From assembly GCF_003408845.1 (NCBI RefSeq), contig NZ_LRTV01000010.1, forward strand, positions 1 to 64,000: a DNA stretch of 64,000 nucleotides, in the 5' to 3' direction. How positions within the stretch are numbered: position 1 is the stretch's first letter; each line of letters opens with the position of its first letter. Source of the stretch: Gardnerella massiliensis (lineage in GTDB: Bacteria > Actinomycetota > Actinomycetes > Actinomycetales > Bifidobacteriaceae). The position numbers and the translations under genes were made by a program. Positions 28,288 to 38,037 of the stretch are shown here, piece by piece. The notes under the pieces were generated by a model that did not search any database, had not been told where the DNA came from, and saw only the letters and a program-made list of their open reading frames with translations.

Positions 28288-29391
28288 ATGGCGAAAAGCG
28301 AAGCAAAACGCGCGTCGATGATTGACGTTGCGCGAGCTGCTGGAGTAAGTCACCAAACGGTTTCACGAGTGATTAACAATTCTCCGGACGTTTCTGCAGA
28401 AACTCGCGTGCGTGTGCTGCGTATTATCGAAAAATTAGGATACCATCCCAGCAATTACGCAAGGGCTTTAGCAACTCAACAATCTCGTACGCTAGGGCTT
28501 ATTGTTGGGGCTGCATCGCGTTGGTCGCAAAGTATTATTGCCCCTATTGAAGCCCAGGCCAAAGCTTGTGGAATGTTCCTCTCATTAAGCATGGTGAACG
28601 AAACGTTGTGTGAACAAAGCGACATTCGCGCACTTACTGAAAGTTTTGAAGAACAAAATGTAGACGGCATCGTTATAGATGCGCCAACGGACGCTATTTT
28701 TACTGCGCTTTGTCGCACTAATATGGTTAAGCCATGCGTTTGTGTCACCTCAACGCACGGTTCTTTAAGCGCACACGAAGGCATGAATATACTTAAGCGT
28801 CACAGCAACATTGAATATTCTGTTATTGGCATAAACCAGTGGCGTGCTATGAACGATATTGTGTCGCTGATTGCACAATACGGACATCGCAATGCCTTAT
28901 ATGTTGCTGGACCTGCTCAATGGCGCGGTTCTGCAACCCGTCTTGTTGCGTGGAGATCGCTTTCTGCAACGCAAGGAATACATTCGCATATTGTGCAATG
29001 CACTTCTTGGAAATCTTCGGAAAGTTACGCGCGAATGAATCATATGCTTGAAAAATTTGGTGTGGATGGCGCTGCCATACCGAGCGTCGTAGTAACCTCA
29101 AGCGACGAGCAGGCGGTGGGCGTGATGCGCTCGTTGTATGAGCATGGTTTGAAGATTCCTAACGATGTCAGCGTTGTGGGATTTGGCAATGTGCCTTCGA
29201 TGGGGGATCTATTTCCTCCGCTTACTACCGTCAGTCCGGATGTGCAACAGTTGGGGTCCCTGGCTGTTCGTGAGGTGCTTCGTTTAATAAATCATGGTCC
29301 GGAACCCGCGTTTCCAGATATGGCTCGCGGTGTTGGTCAAATACCGGCGAATGTGAATCTTCGTTCTTCGCTTGCAGCGGTGTTGAGATAG
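28288..29391 (+). CDS. LacI-family transcriptional regulator
   Basis: DNA-binding repressor with a sugar-binding-protein-like sensor domain, about 367 aa. The helix-turn-helix MIDVARAAGVSHQTVSRVIN is at residues 10-29, followed by the hinge region; the C-terminal part has the VPSVVVTSSDEQAVG and VSVVGFGNVPSMGDLFPPLTTVSPD blocks. The ATG at 28288 follows GGGGG, while an in-frame ATG at 28252 is a poorer start. No sugar genes are next to it; the next gene is a degenerate ABC protein. The ligand is unknown. Confidence 0.88.
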   Translation: MAKSEAKRASMIDVARAAGVSHQTVSRVINNSPDVSAETRVRVLRIIEKLGYHPSNYARALATQQSRTLGLIVGAASRWSQSIIAPIEAQAKACGMFLSLSMVNETLCEQSDIRALTESFEEQNVDGIVIDAPTDAIFTALCRTNMVKPCVCVTSTHGSLSAHEGMNILKRHSNIEYSVIGINQWRAMNDIVSLIAQYGHRNALYVAGPAQWRGSATRLVAWRSLSATQGIHSHIVQCTSWKSSESYARMNHMLEKFGVDGAAIPSVVVTSSDEQAVGVMRSLYEHGLKIPNDVSVVGFGNVPSMGDLFPPLTTVSPDVQQLGSLAVREVLRLINHGPEPAFPDMARGVGQIPANVNLRSSLAAVLR

Positions 29392-29571
29392 CGTGAAAAC
29401 GGCTTAAAATCAGCCAAATTATGCGGTTGCCGGCGTGTTGATGGTGCGTGCGCAGCGTAATCTTGAAGGGTAGTCTTGGAGGCTATAAGGGGAATTTACT
29501 GTTAAGCAAATCTGAGATATACCAGTTGACCAAAGAAGTACGAAATAAGGATTAAGGAAAAGGATCAGGAG

Positions 29572-32130
29572 ATGATAAATCGCTGTTTTGCGTTCGTACC
29601 AGGTATTAAGCACTTAGTTGCTTTAAGGGCGACGTGTCTTGCGATTTCTTCTCTTATGAACATCGCGTTTGTGTACATTTGCGTAGGCATGCTTTCGCCG
29701 GTGTTGCGACCAGTGCGCTCGGTAGGAACTTCGTTGATGAATTCGGTGGAATTTACCTCCTACATCATTGCCTTAGTAGCTGTTATTGTGTTTAAGTACG
29801 CGGCTTTTCATACTTCATGTACCATTGCGACCGATATTGAGTCGCGTGTGGCTATGCGATTGCGGCCTAAGATGTTGCACGCTTTGCTGTCCTTGCGTTC
29901 TGCGGGAATTGAAGAACCTCAAGAGCTTGCTTCGCTTTCTGTTAACGATGATATTAATGCGTTGCAACGTTTTATTGGCGTACTTGTGCCGCAGATTGTA
30001 GCTTCTGTGCCTATTCCGGTGGTTATTGCAGCCGTGCTGTTTACTGTTAATCCGTTGATTGCTGGAATTTGTGCAGTTTCTTCTATATTTAGTGTTATTT
30101 CGTTACTGTTGGTGCTGCTGTTACGTTCGGTTGTATGGCGTTGTGTCAGCGCGTGGTGCGCATACGCCATATCTTGTGTGGCTATTGTGGCTACGGTTTG
30201 GTTGTCTTCGGTAAAAGGCGTTGGGCTTGCTGCAGCGTTGTTAACTATGCCACTGCTTATGTTGAGCGTGCAGCCGATTCGAGAAGTTGGTAAGCACCTC
30301 CACGTCGTTCAGCATGCGGTTCACGGCATGCACCATGTTGAGTCGTTGCTGCAGACGGTGAGCGCATCGTCGGCACCAATATCCTTTAGTGATGATGGCG
30401 CTACGCTCTCTCTGCCGGATGGTGCTACGGATATTGCGCTACGAATGCGTTGCGATATTGCGGATGAGCATGCTGGTAAAGACAATGAGAGACTGCGCAT
30501 ATCAATGATTGCGCGTTCTGGTGAGTTGCAGATAGTTCCAAGTCAGTATCAGTCAGTAATGCGCATAAATATTCTTTCCGGATGTGGATTTAATAAGACC
30601 GCTGATGTGCTGCTTTCTTATAACGATCGTTACGGAGTACACGAGGACGATATTGCTCCTTTTGTTGTGTCGGACGCTTTCGACGCAACTGAACACTCAT
30701 CTTATCTGACTCTTCACGACGCAACTGTGGGGGCATTGGCGGATGTCGTTACTGTAGTGAGTGAAAGAAGCCACTTATTTGCAACTACGCTGCGTGAAAA
30801 CCTGCTACTTGCGTCTCCTACGGCTACTACTACCGCAATGTGGGATGCGTTGAGAGCGGCTCGCGTAGATGGCGTTGTGTACGCAGATTATGACGGTTTA
30901 GATATGCCAATTGACCGTCTGCTTCACAATCCTGACGCGACGTACAATGCTGAAGATATTGCTCGCCGTATTATTCTTGCAAGAGCCTTACTTCGTCACA
31001 CTCCCGTCTACATTTTCGATTACGCTGCGCAAACAATAAGTGAGTCTGAAGCTGCAGTGCTTACTCGAGTTTTGAGACGTTTAGCGCGTTCGGCAACGGT
31101 TATTGCATTAATGCCGAATGATGTCGGAGTTGATTCTCATGATGCGAGGATTACAGTAGAAGCGTATAAGCGTATTGCTCACGAAACTATGCGAGGTACT
31201 ACAGCAGCCAAGGAATCTGTTTCTGAAGTTGTTCAACGGGATGGCAGTCGAGTACCTGCTGAAAAAATGTTAGCTTCTGCGCGCGTTGAACGCCCTGTAA
31301 GTGCTATGGCAACGGTAGTTGCTTCTACTTCCCAAGAGCACACTGTTTCGCGTCTCAAACGTGCGTTTTTTGCCATTATCTCTATGGTGGTAACCGCAAT
31401 TAGTGTTGCTGCAACCGTATGTATTCCAGTAGCTATGGTGGCTGCAATGTTTGCCGTTGCCGGAAGACCTATTTTTGGTTTTGTTATGCAACAATGTGTA
31501 CTGGTTGCAGTGGCTTGCATGTTCGTTCGTGCTTTTACGCTGGTACTGTTGTTTGCTGGGGTCGATATGCACCACGAGCATTTGCATAAAGCCCACATAA
31601 GTATGAATGTTGGCATGGTTTGTGCAGTTTTGCCATTACTGGTGGTGCTGTACTTCCTGGATGTTGATTTGTCGTATGTTGCAATAGTTTCTTGCGTACT
31701 TTTGGTGTTTGTGCTTCCTCGTTACCTTCTTATGCGATCGCGGCATATTGTGCAAAAAGTTCGCGTTGAACAGCATGAGGTCGAGTGTGAAGTAAGTGAT
31801 ATCGAGCTTGGAATTGATGAGGTACTTGCCTTCCGACAAGGTGAACATTGCGTAAAACACATGGTTGCTTCCATGAAGAAAGTGTCACAGCAGAATATGC
31901 GATTGTCGCGTAAAATTGGCGGAATCTCAGCCTTCGTGCTGGTGTTGTCATTGGTGAGTATTGCTACTTCGGCATTGTTGGTTGCTCATACTATTCATCC
32001 AGTGCCGACGAATATTCCTGCTTGGAATACGGTGTATGCTGTTATGGCCATGGTGCTGTTGGTGAGTATGATTCAGCAGGTATCCGGTGTGGTGTTGCAG
32101 CGCATACCTTCTATGGTGAAGGTTAAGTGA
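29572..32130 (+). CDS. Degenerate ABC exporter-like membrane protein (no Walker A)
   Basis: 852 aa laid out as membrane domain (about 1-250), a central soluble stretch (about 265-555), and a second membrane domain (about 590-850). The centre still shows traces of an exporter ATPase: SERSHLFATTLRENLLLA (Q-loop area), then IILARALLRHTPVYIFDYAAQTIS where LSGGQ-x-ARALL-x-ILDEATSALD is expected. There is no GxxGxGKS/T Walker A, no LSGG signature, and Asp-Tyr replaces the catalytic Asp-Glu, so ATP hydrolysis is unlikely. A second ATPase domain is missing. The frame is open throughout with a good ribosome site (CAGGAG), so the protein may still be made. The layout recalls CydDC-like fused exporters. 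Confidence 0.7.
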   Translation: MINRCFAFVPGIKHLVALRATCLAISSLMNIAFVYICVGMLSPVLRPVRSVGTSLMNSVEFTSYIIALVAVIVFKYAAFHTSCTIATDIESRVAMRLRPKMLHALLSLRSAGIEEPQELASLSVNDDINALQRFIGVLVPQIVASVPIPVVIAAVLFTVNPLIAGICAVSSIFSVISLLLVLLLRSVVWRCVSAWCAYAISCVAIVATVWLSSVKGVGLAAALLTMPLLMLSVQPIREVGKHLHVVQHAVHGMHHVESLLQTVSASSAPISFSDDGATLSLPDGATDIALRMRCDIADEHAGKDNERLRISMIARSGELQIVPSQYQSVMRINILSGCGFNKTADVLLSYNDRYGVHEDDIAPFVVSDAFDATEHSSYLTLHDATVGALADVVTVVSERSHLFATTLRENLLLASPTATTTAMWDALRAARVDGVVYADYDGLDMPIDRLLHNPDATYNAEDIARRIILARALLRHTPVYIFDYAAQTISESEAAVLTRVLRRLARSATVIALMPNDVGVDSHDARITVEAYKRIAHETMRGTTAAKESVSEVVQRDGSRVPAEKMLASARVERPVSAMATVVASTSQEHTVSRLKRAFFAIISMVVTAISVAATVCIPVAMVAAMFAVAGRPIFGFVMQQCVLVAVACMFVRAFTLVLLFAGVDMHHEHLHKAHISMNVGMVCAVLPLLVVLYFLDVDLSYVAIVSCVLLVFVLPRYLLMRSRHIVQKVRVEQHEVECEVSDIELGIDEVLAFRQGEHCVKHMVASMKKVSQQNMRLSRKIGGISAFVLVLSLVSIATSALLVAHTIHPVPTNIPAWNTVYAVMAMVLLVSMIQQVSGVVLQRIPSMVKVK

Positions 32131-32200
32131 TATTTGTTTAACAATGGTGAGCAAACGAAATTAAGCGGAAATGTTATTTACACGATACGTAGATTAGGTT

Positions 32201-32210
32201 GGGGGGGGGG
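32201..32210 (+). repeat. G10 homopolymer at the ribosome-binding site
   Basis: Ten G residues end 6 bases before the ATG at 32217, so the tract itself is the Shine-Dalgarno region. Such tracts are prone to slipped-strand length changes. Confidence 0.9.
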
Positions 32211-32216
32211 CTGAAT

Positions 32217-32984
32217 ATGCGTTATCGCTGTACCCGGTTGGGGCATAATCGAAGTAATCAGCGCGGAAGACGTCCGCATAATCGCAGTGTTGTTGCGCTA
32301 CTATGGCTTATTGCGTGCGCGGCTTTATGCGGGGTTATTATTGGTCTGCTACTTCCTAAAATCAACCATACGGCTGGCCAGATTACGGGAGAGTATGAGG
32401 CGAGCGGTGAGGCTGCTCGTATTTTGCAACATCTTAAAGTGGCTCGAGCACACCATGGCGGGTATGAGCGGCAAGTCTTTGGGTATCGTACTACTGACGA
32501 AGATGGCAACGGTTGTGATGTGAGAGAAGACGTATTAGCCCGAGATTTGAAGGATGTGCGATACAAGTATGCGGGATCCTGCCAGGTGAGTCTGGGGTTG
32601 TTACACGATCCTTATACGGGGCTTTTGATTCATTTTGTAAGGGGTCGTAAAACAAGTTCGCTAGTGCAAATTGATCACGTTGTTGCTTTACAAAACGCCT
32701 GGGAGTCGGGGGCTTGGAATTGGCGGCAAACTAAGCGTCTTAAATTTGGTAACGACATGCTTAATTTACTTGCTGTGCAGGGTGCTGCGAATCAAGAAAA
32801 AGGTTCCGCTTCAGCAGCATACTGGTTACCTTCAAACAAATCCTTTAGATGCGCGTATGTAGCTAGGCAGATTGCGGTGAAATATAAGTATGGTTTGTCG
32901 GTGACGCGCGAAGAAAAGCGAAGCATGGCTGCGGTTCTGCACGGCTGCAGAGCGCAAGCGTTACCTGATGAAGAAGCGCGGTAG
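32217..32984 (+). CDS. Secreted/membrane-anchored HNH nuclease (DUF1524/GmrSD C-terminal type)
   Basis: 255 aa. A basic N-terminus is followed by one hydrophobic segment (about 30-52), suggesting export or anchoring. The C-terminal nuclease core shows IDHVVALQNAWESGAW (His of the HNH fold), then FGNDMLNLLAV and NQEKGSASAAYWLPSN, the pattern of DUF1524 extracellular nucleases of actinobacteria. A likely role is cutting extracellular DNA for nutrition or competition; this is inference. A G10 tract overlaps its ribosome site, so expression may be phase-variable. An in-frame TTG (32199) would translate through the tract. Confidence 0.8.
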   Translation: MRYRCTRLGHNRSNQRGRRPHNRSVVALLWLIACAALCGVIIGLLLPKINHTAGQITGEYEASGEAARILQHLKVARAHHGGYERQVFGYRTTDEDGNGCDVREDVLARDLKDVRYKYAGSCQVSLGLLHDPYTGLLIHFVRGRKTSSLVQIDHVVALQNAWESGAWNWRQTKRLKFGNDMLNLLAVQGAANQEKGSASAAYWLPSNKSFRCAYVARQIAVKYKYGLSVTREEKRSMAAVLHGCRAQALPDEEAR

Positions 32985-32991
32985 CGTAAGA

Positions 32992-34593
32992 CTAATATTG
33001 ATGATGCGTGTGATCGTGCATAACGTCGTGATGCTCGGTTGCGTGTGGAATATGCAGTACCCGCATACGATCAATTGCTCTGCGGGCAAGATTATGCGCC
33101 GATCCAGTGCCTTCACCTTTTACTGCGACAATAACTAGTATTGCCATTACAGCGGTAATAAGCGCGCTGATGCGGAGCGTCCACTGTACGCCGAAAATAC
33201 TTGCTGCAACGTCTGCAGCGTGGCCTGAACCGGTGATGCTGTGGCGCCAAGTAGTGAGTACCGTCATGGTTACCACCAGCACTGGAGCACCTATAGCGCC
33301 CCATAACTGACGCATAGTATTGGTTACTGCGGAACCGTCACCAAGTTCGTCTTTGCGCAAGCAATTCAGCGACCAAGTGGTTATAGGCATCAGCAGAAAG
33401 CCCATGCCGATTTGACGCGTAAATTGCCAAATGGAAATCCACCAAATCCACGTATCCATATCGATAAGGCTCATCATTACTGTGCCAAACAGCAGGATAA
33501 TAGAGCCTGCCATAGCAACTGGTCGGACACCAAAACGATCGAGCATACGGCCGCCAAAATACTGGGAAATAGCCATGCCTAGCGCGCCCGGTAGCAGTAT
33601 CAGTCCGCTCATAGTGGCAGAAAAACCGCGATCAGACTGAATATACAACGGAATTAACACCATAATGGAACTGAACGCAAAAAACGTAAGGCAAGCGCAA
33701 ACTGTACCAACCATAAAGTAACGGTTCTTTAATACGCCCAAACCAAGCAGCGGAACTTTACCAAGTTTTTGATGACGGAGCTGACGAATCACGAACCAAG
33801 CGATACCAAAAGCACCAATCGTCATAGGTCCCCACGACAGTGGACTATTAATACCGCAGTCCTCAATATTGGTAAAACCAAACATTAATCCGCCAAAACC
33901 AATCACTGACAGTCCAACTGAGAAAAAGTCAGCATGTGCGTTAGGATCATGTTCGCCAAAGTTATGCAAGAATAATGTCGCTACAATAACGGAAATCACA
34001 CCGATAATAGTGAGCGAACAGAAAATAGAACGCCACCCGTTCATGTCGGTTTGTAAGCCGCCGATAGTAGGACCGATTGCCGGAGCAATACTCATAGCCA
34101 TACCGACACTGCCCATGGCCATGCCTCGTCGCGTCACCGGGTACACAGAAAATACAGTAATTTGTAGAACAGGCCACATTACGCCAGTGCCAATTGCTTC
34201 CAAAGTGCGTCCCAACAACGCCATCATAAAATCGCTACTCAACCAAGCCAAAACTGAGCCGAGCGTAAAAAGAACCATAGAAGTAATAACGATTTGGCGC
34301 GTAGAAAAACGTCTCGTAAGGAACGCCGTAAGCGGCACCATAATAGCCATAATCAGCTGAAAAATAGAAGTAAGCCATTGGCCGGTGGTGACGCTAATAC
34401 CAAATTCGTGAACGATAGTTGGCAGGGCAGCAGTGAGCTGAAGTTGCGCGAAATTGCCGATAAAGGTAATAAAAGTGAGAATAGCTAACGAAATAAGTGC
34501 AGGTCGTGTAAGTCGATTATTGCGATACGCTTCCTCTCCAGTCAGTGCGTGACTGAGATTATGACTGCTAGTAAGCCACGATACGTGTGTCAC
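32992..34593 (-). CDS. MFS multidrug exporter, DHA2 (EmrB/QacA-like) family
   Basis: 533-aa membrane protein with about 14 hydrophobic segments, as in the DHA2 group. Family features: the early TGQWLTSIFQLIMAIMVP segment (about residue 70) and motif C-like GPTIGGLQTDMNGWRSIF near 165. The GTG at 34593 is preferred because AAAGG lies 9-10 bases upstream; the ATG at 34602 directly abuts AAAGG. It is convergent with the HNH nuclease gene, 7 bp away. The substrate is unknown; the C-terminal tail is His-rich. Confidence 0.85.
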   Translation of the reverse strand: MTHVSWLTSSHNLSHALTGEEAYRNNRLTRPALISLAILTFITFIGNFAQLQLTAALPTIVHEFGISVTTGQWLTSIFQLIMAIMVPLTAFLTRRFSTRQIVITSMVLFTLGSVLAWLSSDFMMALLGRTLEAIGTGVMWPVLQITVFSVYPVTRRGMAMGSVGMAMSIAPAIGPTIGGLQTDMNGWRSIFCSLTIIGVISVIVATLFLHNFGEHDPNAHADFFSVGLSVIGFGGLMFGFTNIEDCGINSPLSWGPMTIGAFGIAWFVIRQLRHQKLGKVPLLGLGVLKNRYFMVGTVCACLTFFAFSSIMVLIPLYIQSDRGFSATMSGLILLPGALGMAISQYFGGRMLDRFGVRPVAMAGSIILLFGTVMMSLIDMDTWIWWISIWQFTRQIGMGFLLMPITTWSLNCLRKDELGDGSAVTNTMRQLWGAIGAPVLVVTMTVLTTWRHSITGSGHAADVAASIFGVQWTLRISALITAVMAILVIVAVKGEGTGSAHNLARRAIDRMRVLHIPHATEHHDVMHDHTHHQY

Positions 34594-34935
34594 AATAAAC
34601 ATCCTTTGCTATCGTTATTTTTTTCTTAATTGTAATGTGGCAATGCTTGTGCAGGGCTGCGTTACTAATGGGATTCTTGCCAATGCGAATCACTATTTAT
34701 CACTGTTTGCCACTGGTTGCCAATCACTGTTTATCACTATTCTTAATCACTGCCAACTTAGACAGCGGTCATTATATGCGCCGCTTTATATGCCGTTGCA
34801 ATCATACCAATAATACGCGCAACACAAAGCACGCCTATTCCGCGCAAATGTCGCGTTTGAAAAAGTAACGACAGTTGAAATAAGTCAACAGAAATAAATT
34901 GCGGACAGTTAACTTAGTAGTTCGGTAATAGTAGC
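34594..34935. other. Gap between the MFS gene and the Rpf-like gene
   Basis: No gene supported. It contains a cluster of TATCACT/AATCACTG-type short repeats (about 34688-34750) upstream of the MFS gene, which could be regulatory. Confidence 0.35.
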
Positions 34936-35925
34936 TCAGTAACTGCGGTAAGTGCGCCAATGATTGTAAGCGCCCTGGATGGAACCGTAGCGGCCGTTGC
35001 AGTAATTCCAGAACCAACGAAGCTGCGTTTGATAGTTGGTGGCCCAATCAGCGCCGGCAGAAGCCATTTTTCCACCCGGCAACGCCTGTGGCAAGCCATA
35101 AGCGCCAGAAGGATTCATAGCGTTTACGCGCCAACCTGACTCGTGCGTAATAATAAACACCGTAGCGCTAAAATCAGCCTCGCTGTAACCGTTGGAAATC
35201 AGCCAATCGTGCGCCCACTGCTGCATTTCGCCAGCAGGAACTGTGGTGCCAATAGAAGCTGCAAAACCATGTCCCGCAGAAGCGCCACCAGTACCAACAA
35301 GAATCACCTTATCTTTTGGCGCCTTTTTTACGTAAGAAGCGAAGATGTTAGAAGTAACAACCTTACCCTTAGCGCGTGTAACGATTTTCGCAGTTTCCAT
35401 AACGCCATTAACGCCTTCGGACTGTACTTTCTCAGTGCCCTTTGGCAAAGCGGCAGTTTCCTTCTTTACTACGTTAAAAGCGATTGAATCGTCGGCAGTT
35501 TCCAACTTTGCTCCCGCACGATTAATAGTGATAACCGTGGATTCGTCAACTTTAGCGGTTAATGAAGGAGATATCACATCGTGTGGTTCAAGCGTAATAT
35601 CGCCAGCTTCAAGCACAGACTTAACGTTGGTAAAATGAGTGCCCAAAACTGTGCGACGGTGGCCATTAATAACCACTGTTACATAGGATGTGCCGCTTTT
35701 ACGAAGCGCATCACGAAAAGCGCTACGGGAAACTTCCTGAGAAGTATCAGTAGCTGAATAAGCAGTAACAGGGGCCGCGTGCCCTTGCGTTGAAGTATAA
35801 AAATTGCGTGAGGCAAAGCCGAGCGTCACCAAAGCTAACACACCAACAACAACCATGCCAACCTTAGCCCACTGACGTGAACTCAGTGAACTTAATGTAG
35901 CAGTATGCTTACGGTGACTGGCCAT
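34936..35925 (-). CDS. RpfB-like secreted cell-wall hydrolase (DUF348-G5-transglycosylase)
   Basis: Surface enzyme expected to cleave peptidoglycan glycan strands, related to resuscitation-promoting factors. 329 aa: a membrane anchor or signal segment (about 18-40), DUF348-type repeats (YVTVVINGHRRTV; ITLEPHDVISPSL), a G5 domain (about 150-210, ending KKAPKDKVILVGT), and a C-terminal lysozyme-like domain with THESGWRVNAMNPSGAYGLPQ-type sequence carrying the likely catalytic Glu. AAGGAGG supports the ATG at 35925 rather than the longer frame. It lacks Rpf-specific cysteines, so it may be a plain transglycosylase. Confidence 0.85.
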   Translation of the reverse strand: MASHRKHTATLSSLSSRQWAKVGMVVVGVLALVTLGFASRNFYTSTQGHAAPVTAYSATDTSQEVSRSAFRDALRKSGTSYVTVVINGHRRTVLGTHFTNVKSVLEAGDITLEPHDVISPSLTAKVDESTVITINRAGAKLETADDSIAFNVVKKETAALPKGTEKVQSEGVNGVMETAKIVTRAKGKVVTSNIFASYVKKAPKDKVILVGTGGASAGHGFAASIGTTVPAGEMQQWAHDWLISNGYSEADFSATVFIITHESGWRVNAMNPSGAYGLPQALPGGKMASAGADWATNYQTQLRWFWNYCNGRYGSIQGAYNHWRTYRSY

Positions 35926-36164
35926 AGCCCTCCTTACTTCTTCAATGCAATCAGTCCGCAATCGCCTGCGAACTTTCCATAACCAAGGAGCGAATAGAGT
36001 CGCTCACTTATACAAAACCGTATTCGATTATAATCCGTGGTCTAGTCCACAAGAAAATAAGTAACCAAACCTACGAGAATCCTGCCTGTATAAAAGTTGT
36101 ATAAAAGTTATATAAAACCTACTTAAATAAGACCTATATAAATCTATATAAATCTATATAAAAG

Positions 36165-36512
36165 CTAGTTGTTTTCCGAATCTTCAGACGGCTCGTAAGC
36201 CTGAGCTTGCTCAACTAAATCTTCCAAATCAGAAGCAAGCAAGGATCCAGCCTGACGATAAATAACTTCACCGCGCTTAATTACCATAAGTGTTGGAACC
36301 GCTTGAATCTGCGCAGCTTCAGCAATCGTGGCGCACTCATCCACGTCAACCTTAACGAAAGGAATGTCAGGATACTTGTCGCTCACTTTTTCAAAAACAG
36401 GGCCAAATGCGCGGCACGGACCGCACCAAGTCGCCCAAAAATCGACTACGACAATCTCGTGCGTTGATGCAATTTGTTCAAAATTCTCTGAACTGGCGTG
36501 TATTGCTGCCAT
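36165..36512 (-). CDS. trxA: Thioredoxin
   Basis: Small cytoplasmic dithiol reductase of 115 aa. The active site WATWCGPC is at residues 27-34, the cis-Pro motif AVPTLMV at 71-77, and the Asp in VVDFWA is conserved. The start is placed at 36512, behind AAGGGGA, because the frame upstream encodes nothing thioredoxin-like. It is divergent from serS with about 125 bp between starts. The 35926-36164 gap is rich in repeated TATAAAAG/TATATAAA units. Confidence 0.93.
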   Translation of the reverse strand: MAAIHASSENFEQIASTHEIVVVDFWATWCGPCRAFGPVFEKVSDKYPDIPFVKVDVDECATIAEAAQIQAVPTLMVIKRGEVIYRQAGSLLASDLEDLVEQAQAYEPSEDSENN

Positions 36513-36636
36513 ATATTCCCCTTCATCGCGTGGATTTTTTATTCGTTCTATTATACCCTGCGGAGTGCATAAGTTTTGTACTTTGCGAATAGTTGTGCAC
36601 ATAAATCTGTCGCCTTGCGGCACTAGGCTAGGGTTC

Positions 36637-37923
36637 ATGCTTGATATCCAATTTATTCGTGAACATGCCGATGTAGTCAAGGAATCCCAGCGTAAGCGTG
36701 GCGAATCCGTTGAACTTGTCGATGAAGTCTTACGTAACGACGATTTGCGTCGTACCGCACTCAAAGCTTTTGAAGCTGCCCGTGCTGAGCAGAAAGCTAT
36801 TGGTAAGAAAGTTGCAACTGCTCCAGCCGAGGAGAAGGCTGCGCTTATCGCAGAAACTAAGGAACTCGCTTCGAAAGTAGCTGAGTACAAGGCTGAATCC
36901 GAAAAAGCTACTGCCGACTACACAACCGCAATGTGGAAGCTTTCCAACATCGTAGAAGATGAAGCTCCAGAAGGCGGCGAAGACGACTACGTTGTAGTTA
37001 AGAAAGTTGGGACTCCACGCGATTTTGCGGCCGAAGGTTTTGAGCCAAAGGATCATTTGACGCTTGGCACTGGCGTAGCTGGTATTGATATGCGTCGTGG
37101 TGTGAAAGTTGCCGGCTCTCGCTTCTACTTCTTGCGTGGCGCTGTGGCGCGCTTGCAAATCGCAATGCTTACTATGGCTGTAGATCAGGCGGAAGAGCAC
37201 GGATTTACTCTTGCAATTACGCCAACTTTGGTGCGTCCTGAAGTAATGCGTGGCACGGGCTTTTTGAACTCGCATGCTGACGAGATTTACCGTTTGCGTG
37301 AGCCAGACGACCAGTATTTGGTTGGTACTTCCGAAGTTGCTTTGGCGGGTATGCATGAGGATGAGATTCTTGACTTAAGTAACGGTGCTTTGCGTTACTG
37401 CGGTTGGTCTAGCTGCTATCGTCGCGAGGCTGGTGCTGCTGGTAAGGATACTTCCGGCATTATTCGCGTGCACCAGTTCGATAAGGTGGAAATGTTCGTG
37501 TACTGCAAGCAGGAAGATTCGCGCGCTGAGCATCAGAAGTTGCTCGGCATGGAGCAGGAAATGCTTGCGAAGGTGGAAGTGCCTTACCGCATTATTGATA
37601 CTGCTGCCGGCGATCTTGGTTCTTCTGCTGCGCGTAAGTTTGACTGCGAGGCTTGGGTGCCAACTCAGGGTCGCTACCGTGAGCTTACTTCTACTTCTAA
37701 CTGCACTGAGTATCAGGCTCGTCGTTTGAATGTGCGCGAGCGTTTGGACGATGGTGCTACGCGTGCAGTGAGCACATTGAATGGTACGTTGGCTACTACG
37801 CGCTGGCTTGTGGCTATTTTGGAGAACCATCAGCATGAGGATGGTTCGATTGATATTCCAAAGGCAATGCAGGCTTATATGGGCGGCAAGGAAGTTATTG
37901 AGCCGACTAAGTGGGAAGCGTGA
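36637..37923 (+). CDS. serS: Serine--tRNA ligase
   Basis: Charges tRNA-Ser; class II synthetase. 428 aa: an N-terminal coiled-coil arm (about 30-100, Lys/Glu/Ala-rich), then TSEVALAGMH, motif 2 GWSSCYRREAGAAG near 255, and motif 3 SNCTEYQARRLNVR near 350. The start is ATG 36637 (MLDIQFIRE, family-typical). Only AGGG precedes the ATG, so initiation may be from a very short leader. A tRNA-Ser gene lies 270 bp downstream. Confidence 0.96.
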   Translation: MLDIQFIREHADVVKESQRKRGESVELVDEVLRNDDLRRTALKAFEAARAEQKAIGKKVATAPAEEKAALIAETKELASKVAEYKAESEKATADYTTAMWKLSNIVEDEAPEGGEDDYVVVKKVGTPRDFAAEGFEPKDHLTLGTGVAGIDMRRGVKVAGSRFYFLRGAVARLQIAMLTMAVDQAEEHGFTLAITPTLVRPEVMRGTGFLNSHADEIYRLREPDDQYLVGTSEVALAGMHEDEILDLSNGALRYCGWSSCYRREAGAAGKDTSGIIRVHQFDKVEMFVYCKQEDSRAEHQKLLGMEQEMLAKVEVPYRIIDTAAGDLGSSAARKFDCEAWVPTQGRYRELTSTSNCTEYQARRLNVRERLDDGATRAVSTLNGTLATTRWLVAILENHQHEDGSIDIPKAMQAYMGGKEVIEPTKWEA

Positions 37924-38001
37924 GCTGACGCGGTTTGAGCTGTGGTTTGCTTCGCAGTTTGAACTGCGTTTGAACTGTGGTTGAACTGATTGTTCGTATT
38001 T

Positions 38002-38036
38002 GCGTGCGTAAGTTTTGTGCTTACGCACGTTTTTTA
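38002..38036 (+). terminator. Terminator after serS
   Basis: CGTGCGTAAG (38003-38012) pairs with CTTACGCACG (38020-38029), followed by TTTTTT. Confidence 0.9.
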
Positions 38037-38037
38037 T

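Noticed and set aside
34635-34868. 77-codon ORF between the MFS and Rpf-like genes
   Set aside because: It reads through short repeats, has no ribosome site and no recognisable product.
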